64,000 bases of DNA from Rhizobium viscosum (GCF_014873945.1 NZ_JADBEC010000001.1:62001-126000), one strand, 5' to 3'; shown: positions 40,827 through 50,436, counted from the first letter of the stretch. Translations and numbers: made by a program. The notes: a model not told the origin generated them from the sequence alone.

Positions 40827-41903
40827 TCACGCCTGGGTCATCGCCTTCTTGAGGTCGATCGTCAGCTGTTCCATCTGCTGCTCGGCCTGGGCGCGCTTCT
40901 TGCGGCCCTCCTCCTGCACGCGCAGCACGCCGGTGACGGTGTCGATCAGATCCTGATTGGCCTTGGCAAGCGTCTCCATATCAACGATGCCGCGCTGCGA
41001 CTGCTGCTCGATGGCAATCGCCTGATCCTTCATCATTTCCGAGGCCTGGCGGATCATGTCATTGGTGGCGTCGGTCACCGTCTTCTGCAGGTCGAGGGCC
41101 GATTTCTGCTGGGTAAGACCGAGAAGGATGACCATCTTCTGCTTCCACGCAGGGACCGTCAGCGCCGAGGTCGCCTGCAGATTCTCGATCAATGTTTCGT
41201 CGCCGGCCTGGACGATGCGGATCTGCGGAAGCTGCTGGATGCCGAGTTGGCGGGCCTGCTGCAGATAGAAGATACGCTTTTCCAGCCGGTCGAGCGCCTG
41301 GAGACTGTCCTGATAGGTCTGGGCTTCCAGCATGCCGCCGCCGGGGCCGGAGACCGCGGCGTCGGCGGCGCTCTTCAGCTTCGGCAGCTCGAGCGAGCGG
41401 AAATGCTCGGCGAAGTTCTTGCCTGCCTGCACATAGGCATCGAGCCTTACGATCGACTGTTTCGTCTCTTCATGCAGATCGTCGAGCAGGGCGATGTCGC
41501 GGCGCAGCGTATCCTTGTGGCGGTCGAGCTCCAGGCCGATGCGGTCGATCTGGCCAGCTACGTCTTCGAACTCCTCCTTGAAGCGTTCGAGACGCGCCTT
41601 GGCGGAGAGGAACATGCGGCTCAGGAAACCCTTGTCCTTGAGGGACGCTGGATCGAGGCTCTTCGATTTCAGGATGATGTCGGTCAAAAGCCTGCCGACA
41701 TCGCCGAGATCCTTGTTGCGCACCTCGCGCAGGATCCTGTCGGCATAGTCACTGACGGCCTGCTGCGCGCGGTCGCCGTAGACGGAAATTCCGGCGCGGT
41801 CCGCAATACTGATGGTGTCGGTAATGCGGGCGACTTCGGAGAGATCGGCAGCAACGGGCGGCAGGGCGGCATTCTGAACAGTTGCGAGATCGGTGTCGGC
41901 CAT
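40827..41903 (-). CDS. telA: TelA/KlaA-family toxic anion resistance protein
   Basis: 358 residues from MADTDLATVQN, predominantly alpha-helical and coiled coil. The family signatures SLDPASLKDKGFLSRMFLSA, LERFKEEFEDVAGQID and VPAWKQKMVILLGLTQQKSA are present. TelA proteins were named from tellurite-resistance plasmids, but the chromosomal forms are tied to membrane and stress systems. No membrane segment is seen. First gene of the four-gene cluster; an in-frame ATG at 41933 is an alternative start. Confidence 0.87.
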   Translation of the reverse strand: MADTDLATVQNAALPPVAADLSEVARITDTISIADRAGISVYGDRAQQAVSDYADRILREVRNKDLGDVGRLLTDIILKSKSLDPASLKDKGFLSRMFLSAKARLERFKEEFEDVAGQIDRIGLELDRHKDTLRRDIALLDDLHEETKQSIVRLDAYVQAGKNFAEHFRSLELPKLKSAADAAVSGPGGGMLEAQTYQDSLQALDRLEKRIFYLQQARQLGIQQLPQIRIVQAGDETLIENLQATSALTVPAWKQKMVILLGLTQQKSALDLQKTVTDATNDMIRQASEMMKDQAIAIEQQSQRGIVDMETLAKANQDLIDTVTGVLRVQEEGRKKRAQAEQQMEQLTIDLKKAMTQA

Positions 41904-42110
41904 TCGGGTCGTCTTTCTCGGCTTGTGGTGCAATTGGTCTTACGAATTGCAAACCCATTTTAGCGGCAAATGGATCATCCACTTTCGAGGCTGGGAAACT
42001 CGGCATCCACGCAATACCGGCTCCGCAACGACTCATTTGCGAGCTCACAGTTTAGCGGCACTAGAAATAAGCTTTTATGACAGTCGCTTAAGCTTGCGGC
42101 GAATGCCGCC

Positions 42111-42950
42111 TTACTGGCAGACCGGCGCGGCCTTCTTGTCAAGAAGCTCGAGCTTGGCAAGCTTACCGGTCAGCACGAAATCGCCGTAGTCCATCGTCAA
42201 ATCCCGCGTAATGCCATTCTCATAGAGCTTGAACGACATGCGGTAGACCGGCAGGGTGTCGGATTTGGCATTCTCGTTGAAATAGGAGATCGTCACCGGC
42301 CAGAAGGCGGCCTTGGCGAACTGGCCGGCATTGCCGGCATCTGCCTCATCCGTGACCGGAGTCTCTTGCTTGCCCACGATCGTCGTTGTCACCAAGGATT
42401 TGTCGCCATCGTCGGAACCGTCGAAGACGCGGGCCTCGAAGAAGCGCTTGCCATCCTTGGCGTTCTTGATGACGTCGAGCATGTGCTCGGTCGGAAAGCG
42501 GCTTTCCTCGAGCTGGAGTTCACGGCTTGCCGGCTGCGTGAGGTCTACCTTCACGCCTTCCGGCTTATCCTGAGCCGCACCGTTGACTTCCTTGTCGAGC
42601 TGGTCGTCGGTGAAAGACTTTGTATCGAAGGTGAACTTGCCATCCTTCAGGCTCTCGAACGTCTTGGTCTGCTGGTCGCTGACGCGCACGTTGTCGCCGG
42701 TATCGATCTGGGTGACGAAGCGGAAATTGGTGGTAAAGCCTTCGCAGTAATTGCCGTCGAACTCATAGACCATGCGGCCATACATGGAGGCGATGCCGGA
42801 GCGCTCCGAAGCGTCCTTCAGTTCCAGGTCGTAAACGGCGCGGTGAGCGACGAGCCCGGTCGCGATCGCAGCGCTCGTCGCCGGCGCGGCCGCCGAACCA
42901 TTGGCGGAGACGCTCGCGAGGAGAAGAGCGGCAAGTGACGATCGGAACAT
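42111..42950 (-). CDS. eipB: Cell envelope integrity protein EipB (DUF1849)
   Basis: 279 residues. N-terminal signal peptide (LAALLLASVSANGSAAA), mature beta-rich domain beginning at LVAHRAVYDLELKDASERSG, which is characteristic. The two cysteines (GNYCEGF and the C-terminal APVCQ) are the positions that form a disulfide in the Brucella protein. In Brucella EipB is a periplasmic protein supporting envelope integrity. A good GGAG site stands before the ATG. Divergent from ridA, so the promoters lie in the 150-nt gap. Confidence 0.92.
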   Translation of the reverse strand: MFRSSLAALLLASVSANGSAAAPATSAAIATGLVAHRAVYDLELKDASERSGIASMYGRMVYEFDGNYCEGFTTNFRFVTQIDTGDNVRVSDQQTKTFESLKDGKFTFDTKSFTDDQLDKEVNGAAQDKPEGVKVDLTQPASRELQLEESRFPTEHMLDVIKNAKDGKRFFEARVFDGSDDGDKSLVTTTIVGKQETPVTDEADAGNAGQFAKAAFWPVTISYFNENAKSDTLPVYRMSFKLYENGITRDLTMDYGDFVLTGKLAKLELLDKKAAPVCQ

Positions 42951-43100
42951 TCATTAACTCCTATTGGACTCGTCCGCGATGTTATAAGAACCGTTTCGGC
43001 CAAATCGAGGCGGCCAAATCGAGGCTCGAAACTGTCACATTAAAGATTCTAGTCTTGATGCATAATTTTTGAAGCATTGACAACAAAAGCGGAGACGAAA

Positions 43101-43568
43101 ATGTCCGATCAAATCGCAACGCGCCTGTCGGAAATGGGGATAACCTTGCCCGAAGCCGCAGCACCTGCCGCCAATTATGTCCCCTATGTCGTCAGCGGCA
43201 ATCTTCTCACTATTTCCGGTCAATTGCCGCTCGAAGGCGGCAAGGTCGCCGTGACGGGACATCTCGGCAAAGATGTCGATGTTGCCACGGGCCAGCGCGC
43301 CGCAGAGCTTTGCGCCATCAACATTCTTGCGCAGGCGAAGACAGCCCTTGGCGGCGATCTCAGCCGCATCCGCCGCGTCATCAAGCTCAACGGCTTCGTT
43401 GCGTCAGCACCTGATTTTGTCGAGCAGCACCTCGTCATCAACGGCGCTTCGAACCTGATCGCCGGCGTGCTCGGCGAAGCCGGCAAACATGCCCGCGCTG
43501 CCGTCGGTATGGCAGCCCTGCCGCTCAATGCAGCAGTCGAAATCGATGCTATCATGGAAATCGCATAA
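43101..43568 (+). CDS. RidA-family protein (enamine/imine deaminase-like)
   Basis: 155 residues from MSDQIATRLSEMG, a longer YjgF-type subfamily with SGNLLTISGQLPLEGGKV and the FVASAPDFVEQHLVINGAS region. The family hydrolyses reactive enamine and imine intermediates; this subfamily's substrate is not known. The ATG is chosen because GGAGACGAA stands just upstream; the upstream TTG is unlikely. It overlaps the downstream gene by one base (TAATG). Confidence 0.85.
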   Translation: MSDQIATRLSEMGITLPEAAAPAANYVPYVVSGNLLTISGQLPLEGGKVAVTGHLGKDVDVATGQRAAELCAINILAQAKTALGGDLSRIRRVIKLNGFVASAPDFVEQHLVINGASNLIAGVLGEAGKHARAAVGMAALPLNAAVEIDAIMEIA

Positions 43569-44287
43569 TGACGAATGCCGCCTGGATCAAAGAGCTGCCG
43601 GTTGCGCATCGCGGCTACCACGACCTCAACAATGCCATCTGGGAAAACACGCTCTCGGCTTTTTCGCGGGCGGTCGAAGCGGGCTTTGCCATCGAATGCG
43701 ACCTGCACTATGCCTCTGATGGCGTGCCGGTCATCTTCCATGATGAAGATCTGGAACGTCTCTGCAACCTCAAGGGCGACGTGCGGGAACGGACCTCCCA
43801 GGAACTCGGGCTGATCGCCGTCGGCGGCACGAAGGACAAGGTGCCGACGCTGAAGCAGCTTCTCGCGCTCGTGCAGGGCAAGGTGCCGCTGGTGCTGGAA
43901 CTCAAGGGCCGCGAAGCCGACGACGAGGGCTTTGCCGAAGCCGTTCTCGACGTGCTCGAGGGCTATGAAGGCAAGGTCGCGCTGATGAGCTTCGACCATT
44001 GGCTGCTGAAAGATCTCAAGGAGCTCAACGCGCCCTACCCGATCGGGCTGACGGCCAACGGCAATACGCCGGAGGAATATGCAGAGCATGAAAAAGCGAT
44101 GGGACTCGGCCTCGATTTCATCTCCTATTATTATGCCGACCTGCCGAATCCGTTCATCGCCGGCCAGCGCGACAAGGGCATTCCGGTCATCACCTGGACG
44201 GTGCGTGATGAACAGGCTCGCAAGCAGACTTTCGAGAATGCCGATCAAATGACTTTCGAGGGCTTCGATCCGCGCGCGGCGGTTTGA
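43568..44287 (+). CDS. Glycerophosphodiester phosphodiesterase
   Basis: 239 residues. The GDPD signature is complete: PVAHRGYHDLNNAIWENTLSAF at the N-terminus (catalytic His), then ECDLHYASDGVPVIFHDED with the metal-binding Glu and the second His. It frees glycerol 3-phosphate from phospholipid head groups. No signal peptide, so probably cytoplasmic. Translationally coupled to ridA by a one-base overlap. Confidence 0.92.
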   Translation: MTNAAWIKELPVAHRGYHDLNNAIWENTLSAFSRAVEAGFAIECDLHYASDGVPVIFHDEDLERLCNLKGDVRERTSQELGLIAVGGTKDKVPTLKQLLALVQGKVPLVLELKGREADDEGFAEAVLDVLEGYEGKVALMSFDHWLLKDLKELNAPYPIGLTANGNTPEEYAEHEKAMGLGLDFISYYYADLPNPFIAGQRDKGIPVITWTVRDEQARKQTFENADQMTFEGFDPRAAV

Positions 44288-44320
44288 CGCTCGCTTTTTC
44301 GACAAGATCGTGCGCAGACT

Positions 44321-44342
44321 GGGAGGGAGCCCGCTCCCTCCC
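44321..44342. terminator. Hairpin after the glycerophosphodiesterase gene
   Basis: Arms GGGAGGGA and TCCCTCCC flank a 6-nt loop; the pairing can be extended to 10 bp. No T-run follows, so it may end or stabilise the ridA-GDPD transcript rather than act as a strong terminator. Confidence 0.45.
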
Positions 44343-44364
44343 CTAACGGCTTCGCATTTGCTTC

Positions 44365-45567
44365 ATGACAGACGAATCGTCAGACGAACTTTCCATCCGC
44401 ATCGAGCGATCATTCACCGCGATTTCCCCCGAACGCTGGTCCAGGCTTTCGGGAGCATCAAAGACGTGCGACAGCGTCACTTATAATCCCTTCGTCTCGC
44501 ACGCCTTTCTCTCGTCGCTGGAAGAATCCGGCTCGGCCACCGCTCAGACCGGCTGGCTTGGCCATCACATGCTTCTGGAGACGGACAAGGGTGAACTGGT
44601 CGGCGCCTTGCCCGGCTACCTCAAGAACCACAGCCAGGGCGAATATGTCTTCGATCATGGCTGGGCAGACGCTTTTGAACGGGCCGGCGGCAGCTATTAT
44701 CCGAAGCTGCAATGCTCGATCCCGTTTACGCCCGCGACCGGCCCGCGCCTGCTCGTGGCCCAAGGGTTTGCAAGACTGCCAATTCAGAATGCGATGGCGG
44801 AAAGCCTCAAAGAGGTCGTCCGCCGCCTCGATATTTCCTCGGCCCATATCACTTTTGTGCCCGAGGACGAGATGCCGGTCTTCGAGACCGACGGCTACCT
44901 GCACCGCACCGACAAGCAGTTTCATTTCATCAATGAAGGTTATGCCAATCACGACGCGTTCCTGGAAACGCTTGCCTCCCGCAAGCGCAAGGCACTACGC
45001 AAGGAGCGTCGGACGGCGGTTGAGAACGGCATCACCATTGACTGGCTGACCGGCAAGGACCTGACCGAAAAAACCTGGGACCAGTTCTTCGCCTTCTACA
45101 TGGATACGGGCGGGCGCAAATGGGGCCGGCCTTATCTGACGCGCAAATTCTACTCGCTGATCGGCGAGCGCATGGCCGACGACATCCTGCTGGTCATGGC
45201 AAAACGCGACGGCCGTTATATAGCGGGTGCCATCAACTTCATCGGCGGCGATACGCTCTACGGGCGGCACTGGGGCTGCATCGAGGATCACCCCTTCCTG
45301 CATTTCGAGGTCTGCTACCATCAGGCCATCGATTTTGCGCTCGAAAAAGGCCTCAAGAAAGTGGAGGCCGGAGCGCAGGGCGAACATAAGCTTGCGCGCG
45401 GTTACCTGCCGGTGACAACGCATTCGGCGCACTATATCGCCCATGCGGGATTGCGGCGCGCCGTTGCCGACTATCTCGAGCGCGAGCGGGAGGATGTCGA
45501 ATATATGAATGAGATGCTTGCTGAACACACTCCCTTCCGCAAAGGCGAACGGCTGCAGGAGGATTGA
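44365..45567 (+). CDS. FemAB-like N-acyltransferase (PF04339, peptidoglycan recognition type)
   Basis: 400 residues. GNAT-type double fold; conserved motifs include YPKLQCSIPFTPATGPRLL, LASRKRKALRKERRTA and the closing AGAQGEHKLARGYLPV. The family is annotated as peptidogalycan biosynthesis or FemAB-like, but the substrate is not known. No signal peptide. The ATG has no clear ribosome binding site, which makes the start less certain than for its neighbours. Confidence 0.82.
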   Translation: MTDESSDELSIRIERSFTAISPERWSRLSGASKTCDSVTYNPFVSHAFLSSLEESGSATAQTGWLGHHMLLETDKGELVGALPGYLKNHSQGEYVFDHGWADAFERAGGSYYPKLQCSIPFTPATGPRLLVAQGFARLPIQNAMAESLKEVVRRLDISSAHITFVPEDEMPVFETDGYLHRTDKQFHFINEGYANHDAFLETLASRKRKALRKERRTAVENGITIDWLTGKDLTEKTWDQFFAFYMDTGGRKWGRPYLTRKFYSLIGERMADDILLVMAKRDGRYIAGAINFIGGDTLYGRHWGCIEDHPFLHFEVCYHQAIDFALEKGLKKVEAGAQGEHKLARGYLPVTTHSAHYIAHAGLRRAVADYLEREREDVEYMNEMLAEHTPFRKGERLQED

Positions 45568-45621
45568 CGCGCTTGGCTCCAGCGCGCTACGCGATCAAGG
45601 GAAACACGAGGAGATTTCGCC

Positions 45622-46050
45622 ATGACCAGCGCCGCCTATGACGACAACAATATCTTCGCCAAGATCCTGCGCGGCGAGATCCCGTCGCATCGCGTCTACG
45701 AGGACGACAAGACCGTTGTCTTCATGGATGTGATGCCGCAGGCGCCGGGTCATGTTCTGGTGCTGCCGAAGGCACCTTCCCGCAATATCTTCGATGCCGA
45801 TCCCGCCTCCCTTTCCCATACAATCACCGTCGTCCAAAAGGTCGCCAATGCGGTCAAGGAAGCCTTCGACGCAGATGGCGTGTTCATCGCCCAGTTCAAC
45901 GAGCCGGCGGCAGGTCAGACCGTTTTCCATCTGCATTTCCATGTCATCCCGCGGCATCAGGGAGTGGCACTCAAGCCGCATTCCGGCAAGATGGAAGACG
46001 GTGCGGTGCTCGCGGCCAACGCAGAGAAGATCAAGGCGGAACTCGCGTAA
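45622..46050 (+). CDS. HIT-family protein (histidine triad nucleotide hydrolase)
   Basis: 142 residues. The histidine triad HLHFHVIP is complete near residue 95, with the DDKTVVFMDVMPQAPGHVLV block before it. The family hydrolyses nucleoside phosphoramidates and similar bonds; the physiological substrate here is unknown. AGGAG stands 8 nt before the ATG. Confidence 0.92.
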   Translation: MTSAAYDDNNIFAKILRGEIPSHRVYEDDKTVVFMDVMPQAPGHVLVLPKAPSRNIFDADPASLSHTITVVQKVANAVKEAFDADGVFIAQFNEPAAGQTVFHLHFHVIPRHQGVALKPHSGKMEDGAVLAANAEKIKAELA

Positions 46051-46109
46051 CGGAAACACCGCTTTATTTTCCAGAATACTAAATTACTTCATCGATTTAG
46101 GAGGAAATC

Positions 46110-46400
46110 ATGATCCGCCACACCGTCGCATTCCGCCTGAAGCACGCTGCAGGCTCTGCCGAGGAAGAGGCTTTTCTCGATGAGGCGCTGACGCTCAAGC
46201 AGATCCCAAGCGTCAGAAATTTCGAGCAACTTCGCCAGACGAGCCCGAAGAACGATTTCACTTTCGGCTTCTCAATGGAGTTCGACGATCAGGCCGGTTA
46301 CGACGCCTACAACATCCACCCGCTGCATGTCGCCTTCGTGCGCGACCGCTGGGTACCCGAAGTCGCTGATTTCCTCGAGATCGACTACACCAAGCTCTAA
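46110..46400 (+). CDS. Dabb-family (stress-responsive A/B barrel) protein
   Basis: 96 residues, whole-length match to the Dabb ferredoxin-like dimeric barrel: IRHTVAFRLKHAAGSAEEEA at the start and YNIHPLHVAFVRDRWVPEV towards the end. The family includes plant stress proteins and small bacterial enzymes; function is unknown. An AGGAGG site precedes the ATG and a terminator follows. Confidence 0.85.
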   Translation: MIRHTVAFRLKHAAGSAEEEAFLDEALTLKQIPSVRNFEQLRQTSPKNDFTFGFSMEFDDQAGYDAYNIHPLHVAFVRDRWVPEVADFLEIDYTKL

Positions 46401-46415
46401 TATTCGGTAACAAAC

Positions 46416-46443
46416 AAAAAGGCCGCTTTTCAGCGGCCTTTTT
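46416..46443. terminator. Terminator between the Dabb gene and clpA
   Basis: Arms AAAAAGGCCGC and GCGGCCTTTTT with a 6-nt loop and T-runs on both strands, so it can serve both converging genes. Confidence 0.9.
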
Positions 46444-46461
46444 ATGTGTCTCACTCGAAGC

Positions 46462-48954
46462 TTACTTCTTGCGTGGAACCTTCGGAACCGTCGAGCCCTT
46501 CTTGGGGGCGTCGCGGACTTCAGGTTCAGGCTGTGGCACAGTCTTGGCCTTCGTCTTCTTGACCGGCTTGGTCTTCAGCTCGCCGTCATCCTCAGCGACC
46601 GCTCCCGGATGAACCAGCTCGGCTTCCGGCTTCGGCTTGATAGGGGCCGTTTCCGGGATAGCTTCCAGAATGAGGCCGGGCTTTCCGTCCTCCTTCGGGC
46701 CGACAGTGACGTTGACGACGCCGCCCTTTTTCAGCTTGCCGAAGAGGATTTCGTTCGCCAGCGGCTTCTTGATGTTTTCCTGGATCACACGGGACAGCGG
46801 GCGGGCACCCATCTTCTCGTCGTAACCCTTTTCGGACAACCAGGCGATCGCATCCTCGTGCAGGTCGAAGGTGACGTTGCGTTCGGACAGCTGAGCTTCC
46901 AGCTGCATGATGAACTTCTGCACGACCTTGTGGATGACAGCCGTCGGCAGTGCCGCGAACGGAATGATCGCGTCGAGACGGTTGCGGAATTCCGGCGTGA
47001 ACAGGCGGGTCAGCGCCTCTTCGTCTTCACCGGTGCGCTTGGACGAACCGAAGCCGATCGCGGCCTTGGCCATTTCCGAAGCACCCGCATTGGTCGTCAT
47101 GATCAGGATGACGTTGCGGAAGTCGATCTTCTTGCCGTTGTGGTCGGTCAGCGTGCCGTGGTCCATGACCTGCAGCAGGATATTGTAGATATCCGGATGC
47201 GCCTTCTCGATTTCGTCGAGCAGGACCACGCAATGCGGATGCTGGTCGACGCCATCGGTCAAGAGGCCGCCCTGGTCGAAGCCGACATAGCCGGGAGGTG
47301 CACCGAGCAGACGGGAAACCGTATGCCGCTCCATGTATTCCGACATATCGAAGCGCAGAATCTCGACACCCAGCGAGGCAGCAAGCTGCTTGGCGACTTC
47401 CGTCTTGCCGACGCCGGTAGGGCCGGAGAAGACATAGGCGCCGATCGGCTTGTTCGGCTCGCGGAGGCCCGCGCGTGCCAGCTTGATCGAGGTGGACAGG
47501 GCTTCGATCGCCACATCCTGACCATAGACGACCGAGCGCAGCTCCTGCTCGAGATTGGCAAGAACGGCTTCGTCGTCCTTCGAGACGGTTTTCGCCGGGA
47601 TGCGCGCCATCGTCGCAATCGTCGCTTCGATCTCCTTTTCGGTGATCAACTTGCGGCGCCTGGACGGCGGGAGCAGCATCTGGGCCGCACCGGTCTCATC
47701 GATGACGTCGATCGCCTTATCCGGCAGCTTGCGGTCCGAGATATAACGAGCCGAGAGCTCGACAGCGGTCTTGATCGCCTCGTTCGAGTAGCGCAGGTGG
47801 TGGTATTCTTCGAAATAGGGCTTCAGGCCCTTCATGATCTCGATCGCATCATCGATCGACGGCTCATTGACATCGATCTTCTGGAAGCGGCGGACCAGAG
47901 CCCGATCCTTTTCGAAGAACTGGCGGTATTCCTTGTAGGTGGTCGAACCGATGCAGCGGATCGCGCCCGAAGACAGAGCCGGCTTCAACAGGTTCGAGGC
48001 ATCCATTGCTCCGCCCGACGTTGCACCCGCACCGATGACGGTGTGGATTTCGTCGATGAAGAGCACGGCACCCGGATATTCTTCCAGTTCCTTGACGACC
48101 TGCTTGAGGCGCTCTTCGAAGTCACCGCGATACCGCGTGCCGGCGAGCAGCGTGCCCATATCCAGCGAAAAGATCGTGGCATCGGCCAGAGCTTCCGGAA
48201 CCTTGCCTTCGACGATGCGCTTGGCAAGGCCTTCGGCAATAGCAGTTTTACCGACGCCGGGGTCACCGACATAGAGCGGGTTATTCTTGGAGCGGCGGCA
48301 CAGTATCTGGATGGTCCGGTTCACCTCGGCGTTACGGCCGATCAACGGGTCAATCTTGCCGCCCTTGGCCTTCTCGTTCAGGTTCACACAGTAAGCCTTC
48401 AGCGCATCCTGCTGCTTCTTCGGCCCACCCTCTTCCTCGTTGCCGCCGCGTGCGGTCGGCTTGGATTCGGACTCTTCTTCGGCACCACGCGGCGGACGGC
48501 TTTCGGAAGCACCGGGGCGCTTACCGATACCGTGGGAAATATAATTGACGGCGTCGTAGCGGGTCATTTCCTGCTCCTGCAGGAAATAGGCAGCATGGCT
48601 CTCGCGCTCAGCAAAGATCGCGACGAGCACGTTGGCACCGGTCACTTCCTCGCGGCCGGAAGACTGGACATGGATCACCGCGCGCTGAATGACGCGCTGG
48701 AAACCCGACGTCGGCTTGGAGTCCTCGTCATAACCGGTGACCAGGTTGGAGAGTTCGTTATCGACATATTCCAGGAGCGTTTTGCGAAGCGCGTCGAGGT
48801 CGACATTGCAGGCACCCATGACCGCAGCCGCATCGGCATCGTCGATCAGGGCGAGCAGCAGATGCTCGAGCGTCGCATATTCATGGTGCCGCTCGTTGGC
48901 AAAGGTCAGTGCCTGATGGAGCGCCTTCTCAAGACTAGGCGAAAATGTTGGCAC
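46462..48954 (-). CDS. clpA: ATP-dependent Clp protease ATP-binding subunit ClpA
   Basis: 830 residues. N-terminal Clp repeats (residues 1-140), first AAA+ domain with Walker A GDPGVGKT, second AAA+ domain with [28 protein letters not shown] and the ClpP-binding loop. The C-terminal 60 residues are a Lys/Pro/Glu-rich tail seen in rhizobial ClpA. The start is a GTG ([11 protein letters not shown]), chosen for its GAGGAA site and the family N-terminus; the frame extends upstream to 49014. Partner adaptor ClpS precedes it. Confidence 0.97.
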   Translation of the reverse strand: MPTFSPSLEKALHQALTFANERHHEYATLEHLLLALIDDADAAAVMGACNVDLDALRKTLLEYVDNELSNLVTGYDEDSKPTSGFQRVIQRAVIHVQSSGREEVTGANVLVAIFAERESHAAYFLQEQEMTRYDAVNYISHGIGKRPGASESRPPRGAEEESESKPTARGGNEEEGGPKKQQDALKAYCVNLNEKAKGGKIDPLIGRNAEVNRTIQILCRRSKNNPLYVGDPGVGKTAIAEGLAKRIVEGKVPEALADATIFSLDMGTLLAGTRYRGDFEERLKQVVKELEEYPGAVLFIDEIHTVIGAGATSGGAMDASNLLKPALSSGAIRCIGSTTYKEYRQFFEKDRALVRRFQKIDVNEPSIDDAIEIMKGLKPYFEEYHHLRYSNEAIKTAVELSARYISDRKLPDKAIDVIDETGAAQMLLPPSRRRKLITEKEIEATIATMARIPAKTVSKDDEAVLANLEQELRSVVYGQDVAIEALSTSIKLARAGLREPNKPIGAYVFSGPTGVGKTEVAKQLAASLGVEILRFDMSEYMERHTVSRLLGAPPGYVGFDQGGLLTDGVDQHPHCVVLLDEIEKAHPDIYNILLQVMDHGTLTDHNGKKIDFRNVILIMTTNAGASEMAKAAIGFGSSKRTGEDEEALTRLFTPEFRNRLDAIIPFAALPTAVIHKVVQKFIMQLEAQLSERNVTFDLHEDAIAWLSEKGYDEKMGARPLSRVIQENIKKPLANEILFGKLKKGGVVNVTVGPKEDGKPGLILEAIPETAPIKPKPEAELVHPGAVAEDDGELKTKPVKKTKAKTVPQPEPEVRDAPKKGSTVPKVPRKK

Positions 48955-48964
48955 GTTCAGTTCC

Positions 48965-49321
48965 TCACTTCTTTTCCATGACGCATTGCAGCGGATGCTG
49001 ATGCTGCCGGGCAAAGTCCATCACCTGGCTCACCTTGGTCTCCGCTACCTCGTATGTGAATATTCCGCATTCGCCGACGCCGTGGTTATGGACATGCAGC
49101 ATGATGCGGGTGGCACTTTCCCGATCCTTCTGAAAAAAACGCTCCAGGATGTGAATGACGAATTCCATTGGGGTGTAGTCGTCGTTCAAAAGCAGTACGC
49201 GATAGAGATTAGGTTTCTTGGTCTTCGGCTTGGTGCGCGTGATGACCGAGGTTCGATTTCCGTTGTCCCCGTTCCTTTCGCTGTCGTTCTGCATCCGGAT
49301 CGGTCTGGCGATCATTGTCAT
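48965..49321 (-). CDS. clpS: ClpS adaptor of ClpAP
   Basis: 118 residues. A 35-residue disordered N-terminal tail ([20 protein letters not shown]) precedes the folded core, with [39 protein letters not shown], and closing [10 protein letters not shown]. It delivers N-end-rule substrates to ClpA. The start has GAGG five bases upstream; an ATG two codons later is possible. Gap to clpA is 10 nt. Confidence 0.95.
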   Translation of the reverse strand: MTMIARPIRMQNDSERNGDNGNRTSVITRTKPKTKKPNLYRVLLLNDDYTPMEFVIHILERFFQKDRESATRIMLHVHNHGVGECGIFTYEVAETKVSQVMDFARQHQHPLQCVMEKK

Positions 49322-49504
49322 TCATTCCTCAATCAATCCGGCAGGGAGCATGGGAGGGGTGCTTTCCCGACGAATATCTGAAACCCTAAGGTAGTTCATA
49401 ATAGAGCGATTTTAAGCCCCTTGTTTCCGACTGCAATCACAATTCCGCAGGACTTGACGCAAAGGCCAAAAAAGTCTGCGTAAAAACCAGGGCAGGCTTC
49501 GGGA

Positions 49505-49542
49505 AACAAAAAAGACCGGCCGCAGATGCGGTGCCGGTCTTT
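49505..49542 (-). terminator. Terminator after the phasin gene
   Basis: Arms AAAGACCGGC and GCCGGTCTTT (49511-49520 and 49533-49542) with a 12-nt loop. On the minus strand the stem leads into a run of T. Confidence 0.88.
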
Positions 49543-49578
49543 GATTTTCAATAGGCGGCGCGCAACGCGCCACAAGAT

Positions 49579-49947
49579 TTATGCGGCTGCGGGGGCTACC
49601 GGGGTCGCTTTCGAGACCTTGGCAGCAGCAGCAGCCATCGGTGCTTCATAAGGCTTATAAGCATTTTTGGCGAGGTCAGCATACATTTCGCCGAGCTTGG
49701 TCGCTTCGGAAACGAAAGCCTCATAGGAAGACTTCGCATAATTGGTCTGCAGTTCGAAGGCCGCCTCGAAGCTCTTTAAGCCTGACAGCGTCTCGAAATG
49801 GGTGACGGCATCCTGGAAGGACTTCTTGGAATATTCGGCCGCCTCAGAGGCGATCGCCTGAAAACCCTTGGCAGTATCGGAATAGCTCTTGAGCATCGAA
49901 TCTACGGCTTCCTTGCTCTTCCGGTTCGCATCATCGAAATTAAACAT
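49579..49947 (-). CDS. Phasin family protein
   Basis: 122 residues, amphipathic helices typical of phasins that coat polyhydroxybutyrate granules: KEAVDSMLKSYSDTAKGFQA, then HFETLSGLKSFEAAFELQTN and YAKSSYEAFVSEATKLGEM. The tail is Ala/Pro-rich. The start is placed at MFNFDDANRK because GGAGG stands 6 nt upstream; an ATG two codons earlier touches that site. A predicted promoter precedes it and a terminator follows. Confidence 0.88.
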   Translation of the reverse strand: MFNFDDANRKSKEAVDSMLKSYSDTAKGFQAIASEAAEYSKKSFQDAVTHFETLSGLKSFEAAFELQTNYAKSSYEAFVSEATKLGEMYADLAKNAYKPYEAPMAAAAAKVSKATPVAPAAA

Positions 49948-49977
49948 GACCATCCTCCAATTGGCTGTTGCAGGCAG

Positions 49978-50005
49978 AGGGTAGCTGCAATGCACAAAGA
50001 GTCAA
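49978..50005 (-). promoter_or_regulatory. Predicted phasin promoter
   Basis: TTGACT (-35, 50000-50005), a 16-nt spacer and TACCCT (-10, 49978-49983) on the minus strand, about 30 nt before the phasin start. Confidence 0.45.
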
Positions 50006-50174
50006 GTAGTCTTGTGCGCTGCAAAACATCCATTGGTTGTAGTCGTTAGCGACATTAAAGACCGGATTTTTGGGCACGTTCGTCTTTCATTGATTTTGCT
50101 AATATATATCAGGCGACTGCAACCGCAGGGTTATCATAAATTTTGGCGAACCCGCGTATTTGGCGACCTGCGCA

Positions 50175-50214
50175 AACAAAAAAGCCATGCATCGGCTGGC
50201 GATGCACGGCTTTT
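50175..50214 (-). terminator. Terminator after the DUF3126 gene
   Basis: A long stem (AAAAGCC and TGCATCG paired with CGATGCA and GGCTTTT, one mismatch) with a 5-nt loop; on the minus strand it runs into TTTTTTG. Four T also follow on the plus strand. Confidence 0.8.
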
Positions 50215-50232
50215 GATCGAAGTGACGACCGA

Positions 50233-50436
50233 TCAGAGATCGACGTCGAGAATTGCCATCGAGAAATTGTAGGAACGGTCACCGTCCTCGTCATCGATGT
50301 AGATGACACCCAGAAATTCTTCGCCAATGTAAACTTCCGCGGAGTCGTTCTTGCGCGGGCGCGCCTTCACCACGATCTGCGGGTTCAGCGTGCGTTTGAA
50401 ATAGGCGTCGAGCTTCTTGATTTCTTCAGGCTTCAC
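50233..50436 (-). CDS. DUF3126-family protein
   Basis: 67 residues from a GTG (MKPEEIKKLDAYFKRTL), matching the length and pattern of the small DUF3126 family of alphaproteobacteria, which have an IYIDDEDGDRSYNF stretch. GGAG lies upstream of the GTG. The open frame continues 33 codons further, but that part looks like leader. Function unknown. Confidence 0.85.
   Translation of the reverse strand: MKPEEIKKLDAYFKRTLNPQIVVKARPRKNDSAEVYIGEEFLGVIYIDDEDGDRSYNFSMAILDVDL

Noticed and set aside
46444-48981. An 845-codon plus-strand open frame
   Set aside because: Antisense of clpA, with composition typical of a shadow frame and no domain.
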